This document shows, in pieces, positions 22,581 to 34,037 of a stretch of 64,000 nucleotides of DNA. How positions within the stretch are numbered: position 1 is the stretch's first letter; every line of letters starts with the position of its first letter. The position numbers were made by a program, and so were the translations under genes. The notes under the pieces were generated by a model. That model had not been told where the DNA came from. It was given only the letters and a program-made list of their open reading frames with translations, and made no database searches. The stretch comes from Takakia lepidozioides (taxonomy: Eukaryota > Streptophyta > Takakiopsida > Takakiales > Takakiaceae), in contig CM060733.1 of assembly GCA_030704615.1 (NCBI GenBank), forward strand, positions 23,064,001 through 23,128,000, written 5' to 3'.

Positions 22581-22960
22581 AAACAAACAAACAAACTACC
22601 TTGCTTCATATATTGATAAATAATGTCCGTGAGGCACATTTGTCCAAACATGACTAATTGAGAGCCATAAATTGTACTACTTATAATTTTGAAAATCCAA
22701 TAAGTACATGGATGTATACACGTTGAGTCGTAAAACCACCCTATCTGTAGTCATTTCTAGCCATTGGTAGACCTTAAATAAACCACCGGATTCTATCCAT
22801 CCATTCAAGGACCTCTGTAGTCACTTTTATACGCAAAAATAGGGGTCCGTTCAAAGTCGCGCTCACATTTAGGTGTTTCTACTTTATGCTCCTGCAACAG
22901 CCACACCCACTAGTGAGTTGCTTTTCAACCCAGTGACAATAGTAGAACTATCTAGAAAGT
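22580..22960. other. No supported gene
   Basis: AT-rich sequence following the repeat. It begins with a run of AAAC units at 22563-22596. Nothing else is visible. Confidence 0.5.
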
Positions 22961-22989
22961 CAACTAATGAACTAGGGAAGATGGCTATA

Positions 22990-23190
22990 CCAATTGGCTA
23001 TACCTACTTTGGCCCGCGAGTAGCGGGTTTAACGAGTTATGGACCTAGCTGGCGGGTCTGGTTCCGGTTCCGGGTTCATTTTTAAAATGAACCCGGGTCA
23101 GGGTCCGAGTTTTTGGTGATGGCACGGGTCCGGATCCGGATAGGTAACCCAGACCCTAACCCGCCGGGGAATCCGGACCCGCACAACACT
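22990..23190. repeat. GGGTCCGG-rich repeat ending CAACACTG
   Basis: It is packed with variants of GGGTCCGG and its complement CCGGACCC. At 23070-23096 lies a 27-base palindrome with 13-base arms around one T (arm CCGGGTTCATTTT). The right end CACAACACTG (23181-23190) matches the ends of the hAT-like elements at 26103-26237, 32684-33490 and 51968-52309. A matching left end was not found. Confidence 0.6.
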
Positions 23191-23440
23191 GTCGTCGATG
23201 TCGTCAATGATCATGAAGAAATTGAGTGCGTTGACGCATTCAATTCTCCGCGGGAGGGGGGCGTGGGGGGGGGGGGGGGGGGGGGGGTAAAATAAAAAAA
23301 AACAAGTTTTCTTTTTTCTTTTTCTTTTTGTTTTTTTTTGTTTTTTTTTTCCCCCCCTCCACCCCGCGGAGAACTGAGTGCGTCAACGCACTCAATTTCT
23401 TCATGATCATGATTTCATGATGATCATCGATGACATCTAC
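23191..23440. repeat. Fold-back element with 23-G run
   Basis: The left arm 23191-23255 and right arm 23362-23435 are reverse complements over about 65 bases (core TTGAGTGCGTTGACGCA and TGCGTCAACGCACTCAA). The spacer holds a run of 23 G (23265-23287) and T-rich tracts. The G run could form a quadruplex, which is inference. No coding sequence. Confidence 0.85.
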
Positions 23441-23529
23441 CCAAATGACAGAGAAAATAAATAAATTCCTTAATTATTTTTAAATTGTTTTTAATTCTCA
23501 TGTGCTTGACACTCGCTTAATTCCCAACC

Positions 23530-23850
23530 CTGTTTCCTTGCACGAACATGGCAATTCGTTAAGGGTTAGGGTTAGGGTTTGGGGTTATGATTTGCAGTGT
23601 TTCCCCGGTTTGCCGTGTTTCCGCGGTAATGACGTCAGCTTAATTCCTAGCCTGTTTCCCTGCACGAACATGGCAGTTTGTTGAGGGTTAGGGTTAGGGA
23701 TTAGGGGTTGCCGTGTTTGCCTTATTTCCGCGGTAATGACGCCAGCTGAACTCCCGGCCTATTTCCCTACACGAACATGGCAGTTCGCTAAGGGTTAGGG
23801 TTTGCCGTGTTTGCCGTATTTCCACGGTAATGGGTGTTCATCTACGGAAA
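23530..23850 (+). repeat. Three tandem units with telomere-like GGGTTAGGG motifs
   Basis: Units of about 110-130 bases each contain CACGAACATGGCA, a GGGTTAGGGTTAGGG-type motif, TTGCCGTGTTT and TTTCCGCGGTAATGACG or a variant. The third is shortened. The telomere-like motif mixes 6- and 7-base spacing. A related single copy in the opposite orientation (CTGTTCGTGCAGGGAAACAG) lies at 27239-27270. Confidence 0.8.
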
Positions 23851-23969
23851 TACACCCTGCATCTTCCCCCATTCTCGTGTCAGGTGGACTGGGCTCACGT
23901 TAGGCTCTTGGGCTCACAGGCTCCTAGGCTTACGTGGCTAGGCTCATTCTCTAGCATTCCCCTATCCCA

Positions 23970-25490
23970 TGGAGCGTTACTTGAAAGATCTCAAGGGGTG
24001 TGTTAGGAATTTAGCAAAGCCAGAAGGGAGTATGGCTGCAGGGTATATTCTTGATGAGGCCATGGGGTTCATGACTGAGTATATGCAATTATTTGATGGA
24101 ACTCAACGGTAGATTTGGGATGCAAATGAGGACGAAGGCGTTGAGGATGAGGTCTTGGAAGGTGGAGGCAAAAAGCGGGACATGAGTGGAGCTGAGAGAG
24201 ATGCAGCACATTTGTATGTGCTGAACAATACCAATGTCATGGCATGGCTCATTGGGTGTAGTGAGTACTTCTTTTCATTGCTCCTTATTCATATCAAGTT
24301 CAATTTCAATTCTGACTGTCGCCAGTGGTTCAATCCACCCACAAAGTCACAAATGTCGGTAAGTATCAGTGGTTCATTGTGATTATAACCACTTCTGTAG
24401 TAACTTAATGTCTGAGTGAGTGGATTTTTGTAAGAGCATGTTCATTTACAAGTGATTTTGCTCACTCCTCTAGTGGTTTGAAACAGTGGTTTTCAAAGTA
24501 TCATTCATACTAAGTACTTTTTGTTAAGTAATGCAACACTTCATTGCTAACATGTGTCATTCTTGTTGCCATTTTGTGACAAAAAGTATGCAACGGAGAA
24601 GGCACAGTTCACAGCAGACAGAGAGGCATGTGGTCGTGAGTGGCGTGCCAATCGAAGTCACCGCAACCTTCCGGTGCAATACCCTCATCATTTGTTGGAG
24701 TTTCCACCCCTACCGGTATGGATACGCCGTGCAGTCCAGGCCCATGTCTCTGAGCACAGTGTTGAGGATAGGGATCTCGTTCATTTGTCTAGTCTCCCCT
24801 CATTGAGATCAGTTTCATTTCGTGGCATGAAGGCATATGGAAATCATTATCGAGTGGACGACACGGAGAGTCATCTTCTTGTCTCTTTTGATTCTGGAGT
24901 TGCATCTGTCTCCCACCAACAGAGTAGAAATAGTGTGCGTGATAGAAATCCAGTCATGTCACCATTAGTGTACGTTGGGGTTATCAAAGAGATCTTGAAA
25001 CTGGATTGTGGACGAGTGCACCCCATTGTATTTCATTGTGCTTGGGTGAGGGCCAAAATGCTACAATGAAGCAGGATTCGTACGGTTTTCTACTTGCGAA
25101 TTTTGGGAGGATGTTACCTGAAAATGAAGAGCCGTTCATCTTTCCATCTCAAGTTGAATAGATGTTCTTTTCGGATGAGTCCCCAAGTTCGGAGTGGAAG
25201 GTAGTCCTTCAGAAAGCAATAAGGATTGTGGCGGACGTAGATCAATGTGACATTGGAGAAAATACAGATTTCGATGGCATTCGGGCACCGTCTACCTTAT
25301 CAGATCATCCAATACCTAGGTCATTAGATGGTGTCACGGCTCTAAATAAAGAAGAGCTGGCTATGTTGGCTACCATTTAAGCGGCATTTATACAACCAAC
25401 CGCTATTCCAGTTGAGGAAAGTGATTCAAAGAGTGACGAATATGATTCAGATTCAGAATACAGTTTATTGTTGGAACCATTTGTTCAATA
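23970..25490 (+). pseudogene. CACTA (En/Spm) TNP2-type transposase C-terminal remains
   Basis: Segment 23970-24290 resembles the end of the DUF4218-type region (YLKDLKGCVRNLAKPEGSMA, then EAMGFMTEYMQLF), with an in-frame stop after GTQR. After an intron-like gap, 24590-25140 resembles the DUF4216-type region (FRGMKAYGNHYRVDD, YVGVIKEILKLDCG, FHCAWV, then DSYGFLLANFGR). Segment 25141-25380 continues with SEWKVVLQKAIRIVADVDQ and an acidic tail. Several stops and frameshifts mark it as dead. The N-terminal catalytic part is absent from the sequence immediately upstream. Confidence 0.8.
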
Positions 25491-26102
25491 GCATCATCCT
25501 ACGATGGTCTGGACCATTGTTGTACTGGTATGTCCATTTTGATATACCAGACTGGTAGTGGTAGGTCCAACTTGGCTCTTGGGTCCAACTGGTAGGGTCC
25601 GGGGTAGATTAGGACTAGCCAGGGTAGGTTATAGGATGGGTATGGGTTTTCCGATTTTGATATACCCTGGTCCCAGGCATGGGTATGGCAAAAACTCAAA
25701 TGACATATGGGGGCAGCATGTGCAATGGTATGGTATACCCTAACAGTCATCATGTTGTATTCAAAGCTCAAATTAAAACCAGATTGATGGCAACATACAA
25801 AAGGTAAAAAAAAATTTCAATCACACATGCCATGCAAACTAGTTTGTATTGCTCATAAATTAGCGAAGGTCTTTGTATTGTAAGGCTGGAAATGGGAGAA
25901 AAGCTCGATGCCATGACAAAAACTGAAGAAATCTTGCATATTGTACCTTGTATGCTGATCATTGTACGCCATACCTTCTACCCCTATTGTATCATTACAC
26001 ATACCCATGCTAGCTTGGGTTCATCAATCCTCAGTACGGGTCTCAAGCGGAATATGAAAGTAGTTCATACTTAGACTGGTATGGTAGGTAGGGGGTTAGG
26101 TC
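25490..26102. repeat. GGTAT/ATACC-rich non-coding sequence
   Basis: From 25510 to 25745 there are many copies of TGGTATG and its complement (for example CTGGTATG, GATATACCAG, GGTATGG). The remainder to 26102 shows no gene. The interior motif is shared with the small element at 26103-26237. Confidence 0.5.
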
Positions 26103-26237
26103 CAGTGTTCGAAACCCGGGTCCATGGTATAGCCGGGGTATATGCCCCAAGACATATCCAACTGGTATGTTCTACAATACATTTACTCATACTAGTGCAC
26201 ATACCCCGGCCTATTGGCACATACCAATACAACACTG
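26103..26237. mobile_element. Small hAT-like MITE, 135 bases
   Basis: The ends are CAGTGTTCGAAA and CCAATACAACACTG, imperfect inverted repeats of each other. The flanking octamers GTTAGGTC and GTCTGGAC agree at 5 of 8 positions, so the target duplication is decayed or the boundary shifted. The interior is full of GGTAT and ATACC. Confidence 0.55.
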
Positions 26238-26259
26238 GTCTGGACACTTGTCTGTTTTT

Positions 26260-26869
26260 CAAAGTCTGTCACAGGTGCACAAACCACTTAAAGTTTTTCA
26301 TGTATCACCACAAAAGTGGTACCAATTGTCACTGTTGTGTAGGTAACCACTCGTGAGCGACCACTAAAATAGTGGTTCCACTTATTGTAGTGTCTTTCAC
26401 CACCCACTCTCCACCACTGTCCAAGTGGTACAAATCAATGAGGTGACTTTAACCACTCAAGATCAACGTGCATTGTCCCCGTCCACGTGGAATATTATAT
26501 TTAATAATTAAAATATATTTCTAAATCATAAATCATGAATAAAATCTGAATTATTACACGTGGAGTAGCAAGTGGTTTCAACCACTTCCCATCACTGAGG
26601 TGTCTATAACCACTCACAATCTACCACTGTACCCGTCCACGTGGAATATAATATTTATTAACTAAAATATATTACCAAATAATAAATAATAAATAAATTA
26701 TTACACGTGACTACTGAGTGGTTGAAACCACTTCCAACCACTGTATGTGATGCCACCGTGGCATTTCATCGGGATTAACCACTGGCAAGTGGTTACTAAT
26801 GGTTTATAGAGTGGGAAAAGACAGTAGTGGTTAAAGGGCCAGTGGTTATTCCGCGTTTTCCTTCTAGTG
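26260..26869. repeat. CACTA-type right end with AACCACT subterminal repeats
   Basis: The motif AACCACT or its complement AGTGGTT occurs many times, in both orientations, as in the transposase-binding subterminal regions of CACTA elements. The right border CCTTCTAGTG (26860-26869) reads CACTAGAAGG on the minus strand, giving a CACTA terminus. It probably belongs with the transposase remains at 23970-25490. I could not find the opposite end. Confidence 0.6.
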
Positions 26870-26879
26870 AAAAAACCAA

Positions 26880-27230
26880 GGCACAAACGCGAATTTCATA
26901 GATAGTTAATTTTTTATGAAGAGGTGAAAAAAATGTGGGAGTGTCATCATGAAGCTTAATGAGAGTTTAATCTTGAAGAAGAGGTGAAAAAAATTGGAGT
27001 GACATGGTGAAGGTCAGTGAGGGTTGAATTTCGAAGAAGAGGTGAAAAAACCGGAGCAACAAAGATGACCAACGATGGTTCGATTTTGAAGAAGAGGTGA
27101 AAAAAAAACGTATGATATCTTGAAGATCAATGAATATTCTCAGAGAATTAAGCTTGTATTGACGCAAGCTTAATCCCAGCCCCTGTTGGCATATGGGAAT
27201 TCAAAAATAAAATAAAATAAAATAAAACTG
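26880..27230. repeat. Short tandem array GAAGAAGAGGTGAAAAAA
   Basis: Four copies of the block with GAAGAGGTGAAAAAA recur about every 60 bases (26920, 26980, 27038, 27090), each followed by a variant of GGTGAAGGTCAATGA and GTTTGATTTTGAAG. No gene is present. Confidence 0.7.
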
Positions 27231-27289
27231 AGTCCTAGCGAACTGCCCTGTTCGTGCAGGGAAACAGGCTGGGAATTAAGCTTGCACTT

Positions 27290-27780
27290 CGATCTCAATT
27301 CTTCACATATGGGCCAATGTCACATGCTACCCTAGATCTCCCAAACTGTATGGCCAAAGTGGGCATGTGAACATACCGAATTTCAGGTACTTTTGGTCGC
27401 TGGAAATTCGTGAAAATAGCAAAGTGGGCTTTCCTGGACAATGCTTAGATATATCAATATATGAAGCCTCGACAGGAGATATGTCACTTTATGAAGCCTT
27501 GATAGGAGACGCACTTGGATACATAGGGGGTTGCACTGGACAATTTGTTGGTCGGTCGTTGGCCTAAGTGTCCAGTGTCAACTAAGTCCAAGTGCAATCC
27601 CCTATGTATCCAGAGACCCTGCAGTTTGGGATTAGATCTCCACGTCATTGTTCCAAGAAAACCCACTTTGCCTGTGTTGTTGGCCCATGTGTGAAGAATT
27701 CAAATCTAAGACCAAGTGCAATTTCCTACGTATCCAAGTGTGTCTCCTATATTAAGGCCCTGTGGTGTGAAAGAAAGGGG
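27290..27780. repeat. Dispersed copies of the 20.4-22.6 kb repeat family
   Basis: It contains the blocks AGTGGGCTTTC, GCCTCGACAGGAGATATG, GGAGACGCACTTGGATACATAG and their complements, in both orientations, as in the large repeat at 20.4-22.6 kb. No ORF of interest. Confidence 0.75.
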
Positions 27781-27957
27781 CTAAAACATAAACCCTTGAC
27801 ATTAACACTAGTTTATTAGAGTAGTTACATATCCCACCCATGCCACAGCGGAAGGGAAGATATAGGCGGGTGTCCAACTGATTTCATAAACCAATGGCAT
27901 GAACATGTGATTACGCATCCATCCCTCGGACCAGGATTCCTGTTTGAAATTACAATG

Positions 27958-28500
27958 CACTACAAGAATTTGCGAGGGGAAAGAGAAGCCAGAAATGACA
28001 CTTTGACAAGCTGCAGATGGTTGCATCGTCTTGCGTTTTGTGACAGTGCAAAACGGCGTGGTTGAAGCTGTGGAACTCCGACCTTGACTCAAGGAACAAA
28101 TTGAAATTCCCCATCCTGAAATCATGTCCCGAGACAGCTCTGGGCGACTGGTTGGACAAGGCAACATGGTGGTGGCAGGTAATGCGCCATTGTGGAGCTG
28201 TTGTGAAGGTATTTGCGGGAGTGGTCCAGCTTACTTCCGCCTTTGTTTTTGGTTTTTCAATTTCAGGCCTTTATGCAATTTTTTGCTGTTGGATTGTCCG
28301 TAGGAAGGAGGCCGAGCGACAGCTGAGGCTTCTTGTGGAGGTTGGACATTTCTCGTTGCCATTGCGAGAGGAGGCCCCAGACATGGTAGGGCTGCAGGGA
28401 ATGGGTACAGGATTTCCGCGTCACATACTGGTCGCAGCTTTTTCCTTGAGAGATGGCGGATGGTCCTCTTTGGAGTGTTTTCATCCTGGAGCAGCCGGGG
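27958..28500 (+). mobile_element. CACTA-like left terminus and adjoining sequence
   Basis: Position 27958 starts CACTACAAGAATTTGCGAGG, a typical CACTA left end. Downstream is a 156-residue plus-strand ORF (28062-28532) without recognisable domain, crossed by an intron-like segment. The only candidate opposite end (31527) has a different flanking triplet, so the element's extent is not established. Confidence 0.45.
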
Positions 28501-28504
28501 AAGC

Positions 28505-28625
28505 TGTAAGTAATACATCCAATCATTGTTGATATATCTCTTGTCGAGGCTCCAATCATTGTTCCAAGAAAGCCCACTCTGCTATTTTTTGCGAATATCT
28601 AGAGACCAAAAGTACTTGAAAAAAT
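28505..28625. repeat. Third dispersed piece of the 20.4-22.6 kb repeat family
   Basis: It matches 22335-22440 nearly base for base (GATATATCTC, GTCGAGGCTCCAATCATTG, CCAAGAAAGCCCACT, GACCAAAAGTACTTGAAA). Confidence 0.85.
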
Positions 28626-30350
28626 TAACTTATGTTTTTTGTTCAAATATATTTTTATATTGATAGATAATGATATGCCTAACATTTTTAGTAAGGGGGT
28701 CCATCCTAAATATTTGATATTATTTATTAAAAATATTATTCTATAATTTAAAAAAAATAACTAATTTGTAGGTCCCCAATTCTATAGGACATTTGTCCAT
28801 CTAGTTATAAGAACTTGCAGATAATTATAATCTTTAATCATTGAAGAGTTCTATCCAAATATAATTTTTTTTGAACACCATGGACTTTTGAAATTTTGGG
28901 TATATAAAAGTCCATAACACACTAACAAATGAATGAAATTGTCTACAGATTCATCCATGTCTCTTATTCATCGAGACATTTTTAAGGTAATCTATATTCA
29001 GAGTCCATGTGTAAAATGGCTAAGTCCAAGTTAGTGTTTGAGAGTCCAATTGTGAACAAACTGGGAATGTGACAGCCTAGAGTGCAAGTCCTAAAAAATC
29101 CATAGCTCCATGAAAAATCATCTAATTTGCAAAATAATCATACCAACATGTAGATATGGTAGATGACTAGCAACATTCAATCTCATTTGGGATGAAGATA
29201 AACTTATTTGCACAATGTTATAGATAATATGAAGAGCACCCATTGAAAAACTGCAGTGCGACGTCCAAATTGAGCCACCTTAGCCTGCACTCACCCCTCA
29301 ACGATACAAAACAAAACAAAAGAAACAAACAAACTATCTTGCTTCATATGTTGATTAGATACGATAATCAGTAATAAACATATATTACATTTCAATGGTA
29401 TTGCGAGCACACAATTCAATTGAATTGCAACTGCACCTTAAATTGAGTTGAAGGTATTTTTGGCAAATCAACTGATATCTGTATGTGATCAATTAATTTG
29501 CAAATTAATACCTTTTTGGAATTCTCTGTATACACATGTGTTTAGAAAGTGCTTGGATGTTCGGAGGCCCAAAGAATGTCCATGTGCAGCCAATTGTCAG
29601 ATAAAAAATAAAGATAATTGGTATACAATTAAGATACTAGTTAATCCCAATTTACCAAAGTTAAATTAGCCTAGGACTAGATAACATGACAATGATAGCT
29701 TCCTCAACTTACATTGTACTTCCCAATTTTGTTGTGCATCTTCGTCTGATAAGCTGCTAGGTTCTTCTCCAGCGCGACATCGATTATTTTGTCACTCTCT
29801 GGTGTGTCGGGAAAATGTGCATATGATGCAAAGGTTATGTTTGTGGTTTTTTTTAGTCCCTATGCGCCCATGTACTCAACCAAATCCTCTTGAGTTAGAG
29901 TCATCCAACTATCACGCTTGTTCTTGCACTTTTTATTATACAGTTCCGCGGAGAAAGACTTCTCGTAGTCTTCCAACAGTGTCATTGCTACAAGCTGGAA
30001 GTAGTACAGTTTGTGGGAGAGGTCCGACTTCACATTGCCCTCTGATATCATGCTGCATACAGACAAAATATGCACCACAATTGTGAATGCATGGAACACA
30101 ATGCAGGGTAACCACCTGCAAGTCGGCGCCAACTTACAGATCACCATCATACATAGACAAAAGCTTTGTTGCACCACAGTGACATTAATGTCGCATCCAC
30201 GGGTCCAGGGTGGTGGATCTGACTCTCGGAACAGGTGCTTCTTTTGATTTGACTGTCAGTTTTGCATTGCCCAACTGTGCTTTGCATTGCATTTGTTTCT
30301 TGGTAATGGGTTGCGTTCAATCATCGTGCATCTTTCCATGCAAGGGCTTC
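28626..30350. other. AT-rich stretch, no supported gene
   Basis: There are no domains in the short ORFs. A block at 29290-29350 (AAACAAAACAAAAGAAACAAACAAACTATC, then GCTTCATATGTTGAT) echoes 22563-22620, the sequence just after the large inverted repeat. It therefore contains another end of that family. Confidence 0.5.
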
Positions 30351-30354
30351 ATTC

Positions 30355-30950
30355 CATGCGTGCAAGGCAGCAAGAAGGCATCTGTTTGCCTTTGAGGCCG
30401 ATGCGGAGCTTTACAAGGAGGTCATAGCTCATCTTCATGAGGGCTCGTCTTCTAGCACATAGACAGATAAGGAGGCGGTTGTGGCAGTAGCCTTGGATCA
30501 CGAGGATATGGAGATTGACGACGATTTTGAGTGTGAGTAAGTCTTGGCCATGTACTGTTGTGAATCATTTTGTCTTTGCTTTTTGTTCATGACTCTACCC
30601 TCTACAGTGCTGTCCATGTGCTTAATTGACTAGCAACTTTGTGCTGTTATTGCAGGATACTTGAGACGCCCAGGAATATCCCTTTCTTTGCCAACCAGGA
30701 CTTCTTCCCGAGTCCGCCGACCATCCTGAAGTTGCCATGCTATGCGGAGGCTGCAGCCACAGAGTTTAGTCTGCAGGCATCTCCCCCTCCTCTGCTCTGC
30801 GACCGTAGGGCAAATGTGCGCAGCAGAGCTAGGGTCTACATAGATGGTAGCACTTTCAGAGTCGGATGCAAACTCCAGTTGCAGTGGATAGTGGCCTTTT
30901 TCGGAATGACTCACATTGTCTCGAAATATCTATCTATGACCCTGTGAGGG
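30355..30950 (+). pseudogene. Possible decayed transposon gene, unassigned
   Basis: A frame at 30365-30540 reads FEADAELYKEVIAHLHEGSSSS, a stop, then an acidic tail (LDHEDMEIDDDFECE), a style common in transposase N termini. The frame at 30650-30945 (RVYIDGSTFRVGCKLQLQW) has no recognised domain. The assignment is weak. Confidence 0.25.
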
Positions 30951-31399
30951 GGCATGTTTGTTTTGTGCCTCTCTTTCTGTTGCTGTCTCCATAACTCATT
31001 TCATGCATACAACTCCTTTAATCCAAATTCGCAACTCAATTCCTTCATTTTCTATGGGTCGATAATACATGCGGAGGTTATCCACTCATGCATTGTTCAT
31101 GCATCGCTATGAATATTCATCCAAAAATCATCTTCCATTCATCTATTATTCTATTACTCATTAGCCACTCATCCACTATTCATCCTTCATTCATCCAACG
31201 TTCATCCAACTTCCATCCAACATTCATCCAACATTTGTCCAAGTATACACAATATGTATTGTGGAGAATTTTGCAACACTTGTTTGTATGCACTCATTCC
31301 CTCAAAAATAGGTCTCCCGGGGCTTCCGCATCCACGGTTGTAGGCCCATGCATCCTATTGTGTGAGAATCTTCCCACTCACGGATTGGCATCTACCCGC

Positions 31400-31527
31400 T
31401 CACGGATCTTCCCGCTCATATGAGCCACTCATGAACTAGCACTCCCCGACTGCTAGTCATGAGGGACTTACGATGACTCAAAAATAGTCGTCAATCTCAA
31501 TTGCAAAACCCTGTTTCTCTTGTAGTG
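31400..31527 (-). repeat. CACTA-like terminus
   Basis: On the minus strand the sequence begins CACTACAAGAGAAACAGGG at 31527. This is followed by TTTGAGTCATCGTAAGTCCC-like subterminal sequence and several CACTC or GAGCGG repeats down to about 31330. This is typical of a CACTA end. The matching end is not identified. Confidence 0.6.
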
Positions 31528-31599
31528 GAGGCAAGGGTGCTGGTCCAAAGGTGTTTGATTTGAGAAAGACCCCTTGATACCCACGCCGCCCAGCGTCTG

Positions 31600-32640
31600 G
31601 CCTAGCTTTCCTCTAACGGAGTAGGATTGTCTGAATTGAGGAACAAATGATGCCTCATTGTCTCATGATAAGAGGAGGGTTCATATTTTCTCAAAAAGGG
31701 TCGAAACCTATTCCATGCTTCCATATTGATCTCCAAATTAGTGGCGAGCCAACATCTTTGTGGTTGAATCCGTGGGTTATCCATCTGGTAGAGTCAGATT
31801 TCCATTAAGTGTTTTGAAGGGGAGAACTCATGGAGATTGGGCTGGTCACCAGCAATTTCCACCAGCGCCCCCTTTCAGGGCCTAGAAATCCGGGGGAGCC
31901 ATTCCCCCAGCAGTGTATGAATCTGAGTTTCAAGGTCTAGTACTCCTAGGCCACCTTTTTTTTTTGGAAGACATATTTGCTTCCAGGAGACTTGAGGTCT
32001 TTTGTTCTAGTTTGAGGCGCACCCCAGATAAAATTCCTTATGCATTTCTTGATCTCATTTACGAAGCTGGAGTTGGGCCCCCATGTCGATGCGAAGTACT
32101 ATATTCCGGCCATTAGAATCTGATTCGCAGTGAGTGCTCTCCATTTGATGGAAAGGAAGGGGAATCCCTAGTATGCTAGTTTCTATTTCAATTTAGAGAT
32201 TGTGGGTCTCATCCTTTGTTCATAAGTGAGGTCCAGGCCGAAAGTATGCCCCAACAGAATTATAGGCTCCCCCTTTTGGAGCCATACTAAATCGAAGTTG
32301 TTACCGCAAGTGGGGATGCAGAGGAGTCCCCCACCAAGAGTGCTTTGGTTTTAGACCAGTTAACTCTGAATCCAGAGACCTGATAGAACTGTCGGAGGGC
32401 TTCCTTCGTTGTCCGTAGAGTCGAAGGGGATGAAGAGAAGGGTGCCAAAGGGCACCCTTGTCCCACCGATCTTTGTAACGAAAAGGGCTTGGACAGATGA
32501 CCATTATAAATGACAACTCTGCTTGTAGAAATATTGAACAAGAATATCTCTACCCAGCGGTAGAACCCTACTAGAAGACCTGTTTTGTGGAGGTCAGCCA
32601 AGAGGAAGGACCAATCAACCTTGTCAAAGGCTTATATTTA
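31600..32640 (-). pseudogene. LINE reverse transcriptase fragment
   Basis: On the minus strand: AFDKVDWSFLLADLHKTG, then VVIYNGHLSKPFSLQRSVGQ followed by GCPLAP, hallmarks of plant L1-type RT. An internal deletion removes the catalytic YADD block. Then come SGFRVNWSKTKALLVG, a thumb-like region (GHTFGLDLTYEQRM, KLAYWGFPFLS) and ILMAGI-YFAS with a stop. Further decayed similarity with stops extends to about 31600. The copy is dead. Confidence 0.85.
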
Positions 32641-32683
32641 GGAGTAAAATCCAGTTTTGTCCATGTTATGCTGAGAGTTTGAA

Positions 32684-33490
32684 CAAGTGTTGTGTGGGTA
32701 AATAGATTTTTGCTTACCCTCCGAGTAAGGGTAAATAAAAATCAGATGATTATTTATCCTCCGGGTAAGGGTAAATGATTTATATGTCCATTTATTTATC
32801 CTACGGATAAAGGATAAAGCTAATATTTTTGACCGGATAAGGATAAATACCGGGTAAGGATAAATGATTTACCCTTTCTATCAATTTTTGGTCTATGGTT
32901 TGAGGCTGATTGTATCATATATTGTGAATAATATGAGGGATGATCATGAGCGTATTTCTTTACACCAAAGATAATAATCAAACAAACCCAATTAAGACCA
33001 TGTACGAGTGCTTCGTCCACGAAACTAGTGCCTCCGAGATCCAGTTTGAGTTGATAGCACTGGAAACTACCTGCCCGTGCACTCTTAAGCAAAGTGACTC
33101 TTGCTTTTCATAGAGATGAAGCCCACATGAGAATTGTCCCCCCCCCCCCCTATATGGTGCACGACAATGGTACGCCCTTGGAGATGGTGATAGAGGGAGG
33201 ATGCTTGCACAAGGGACCCTTGAGTGAAGGCCCTCCTACTTAGGGATGAAGGAGAGTTTTTTTATTTACCTTTTTGCTATTTACCCTCCAAAAATCAATC
33301 TTTATCCACGGGTAAAGGTTATATGGAAATTATTTACCCATCAGACGGTAAGGGTATCTCAGATTATTTACTCGTCTGAAGGGGTAAGTGTAAGGGTAAA
33401 TGAAATGGGCCAATCCGGGTAAATCATTTACCCTTATCCCGATTTCCCCGCCAGGTAAATCCGGGTGAATGTTTTACCAGCACAACACTG
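32684..33490. mobile_element. hAT-like MITE filled with GGGTAAA/TTTACCC motifs
   Basis: The left end CAAGTGTTGTGTGGGTAAA and the right end TTTTACCAGCACAACACTG are imperfect inverted repeats. The flanks GTTTGAAC and GTTTGAGA are a slightly decayed 8-base duplication. The interior carries about twenty copies of GGGTAAA, GGATAAA or their complements in two clusters (32694-32880, 33265-33475). The spacer of about 380 bases has a C run (33138-33150). Confidence 0.65.
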
Positions 33491-33499
33491 GTTTGAGAC

Positions 33500-34037
33500 C
33501 GAAGAGTGGGAGGGGAGGGAGAAGACCTAACAGAAACCCGTCCTGTTACCAGTCAGAGCCAACAGGCCTAGGACGACGGACCATTTAACAGAGATAGAAT
33601 TGTCGTTTGATATGCCAAAGATTCCGGTCAATCATCCATCCATGATGTATTGGATGAGTAGTGCTGATTGAGGATGATACGTCGCGATGGATGGAGAATC
33701 TGGATTCATGTCGGTCGTTGTAACTGGATGGACTAAATCAGCTTTCCATCTGAATGGATGAATGAATGTATAATAAGGGGGCGACAATAATAAAAGCTCC
33801 ATTGAAAAGGAAAAATAGTTTTTAATTCGTGTATTCGTAATTCGTGCCGGCTAACTAACTGAGAAAAGAAACCAAGGACTCAGGTAGTTAGGGTAACCAA
33901 AACGAAAGGAAGGGAAGGGAGGGGATGGGTGTCGTCCAGATGCGGACCGGTTGGGGGAGACGGTGGACGGCGCGGGGCGTCGTTGGACGGAAGCAGAGCG
34001 TTCGTCCACAGAGAGGGCGAGAGAGAGAAGGGCAGCC
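33500..34037. promoter_or_regulatory. Upstream region of the trihelix gene
   Basis: The last 150 bases before the start codon are GC- and purine-rich (GGAAGGGAAGGGAGGGGA, GAGAGGGCGAGAGAGAGAAG), as in plant 5' UTRs. No TATA box can be placed with confidence. 33500-33850 shows no gene. Confidence 0.4.

Noticed and set aside
23530-23850. A true telomere or recent telomere fusion
   Set aside because: Only two or three motif repeats occur per unit, inside unrelated tandem sequence. No long telomeric array is present.
27958-31527. One complete CACTA element between the CACTACAAGA starts at 27958 and 31527
   Set aside because: The flanking triplets differ (ATG and GAG) and the terminal repeats diverge after about ten bases, so the two ends probably belong to different elements.
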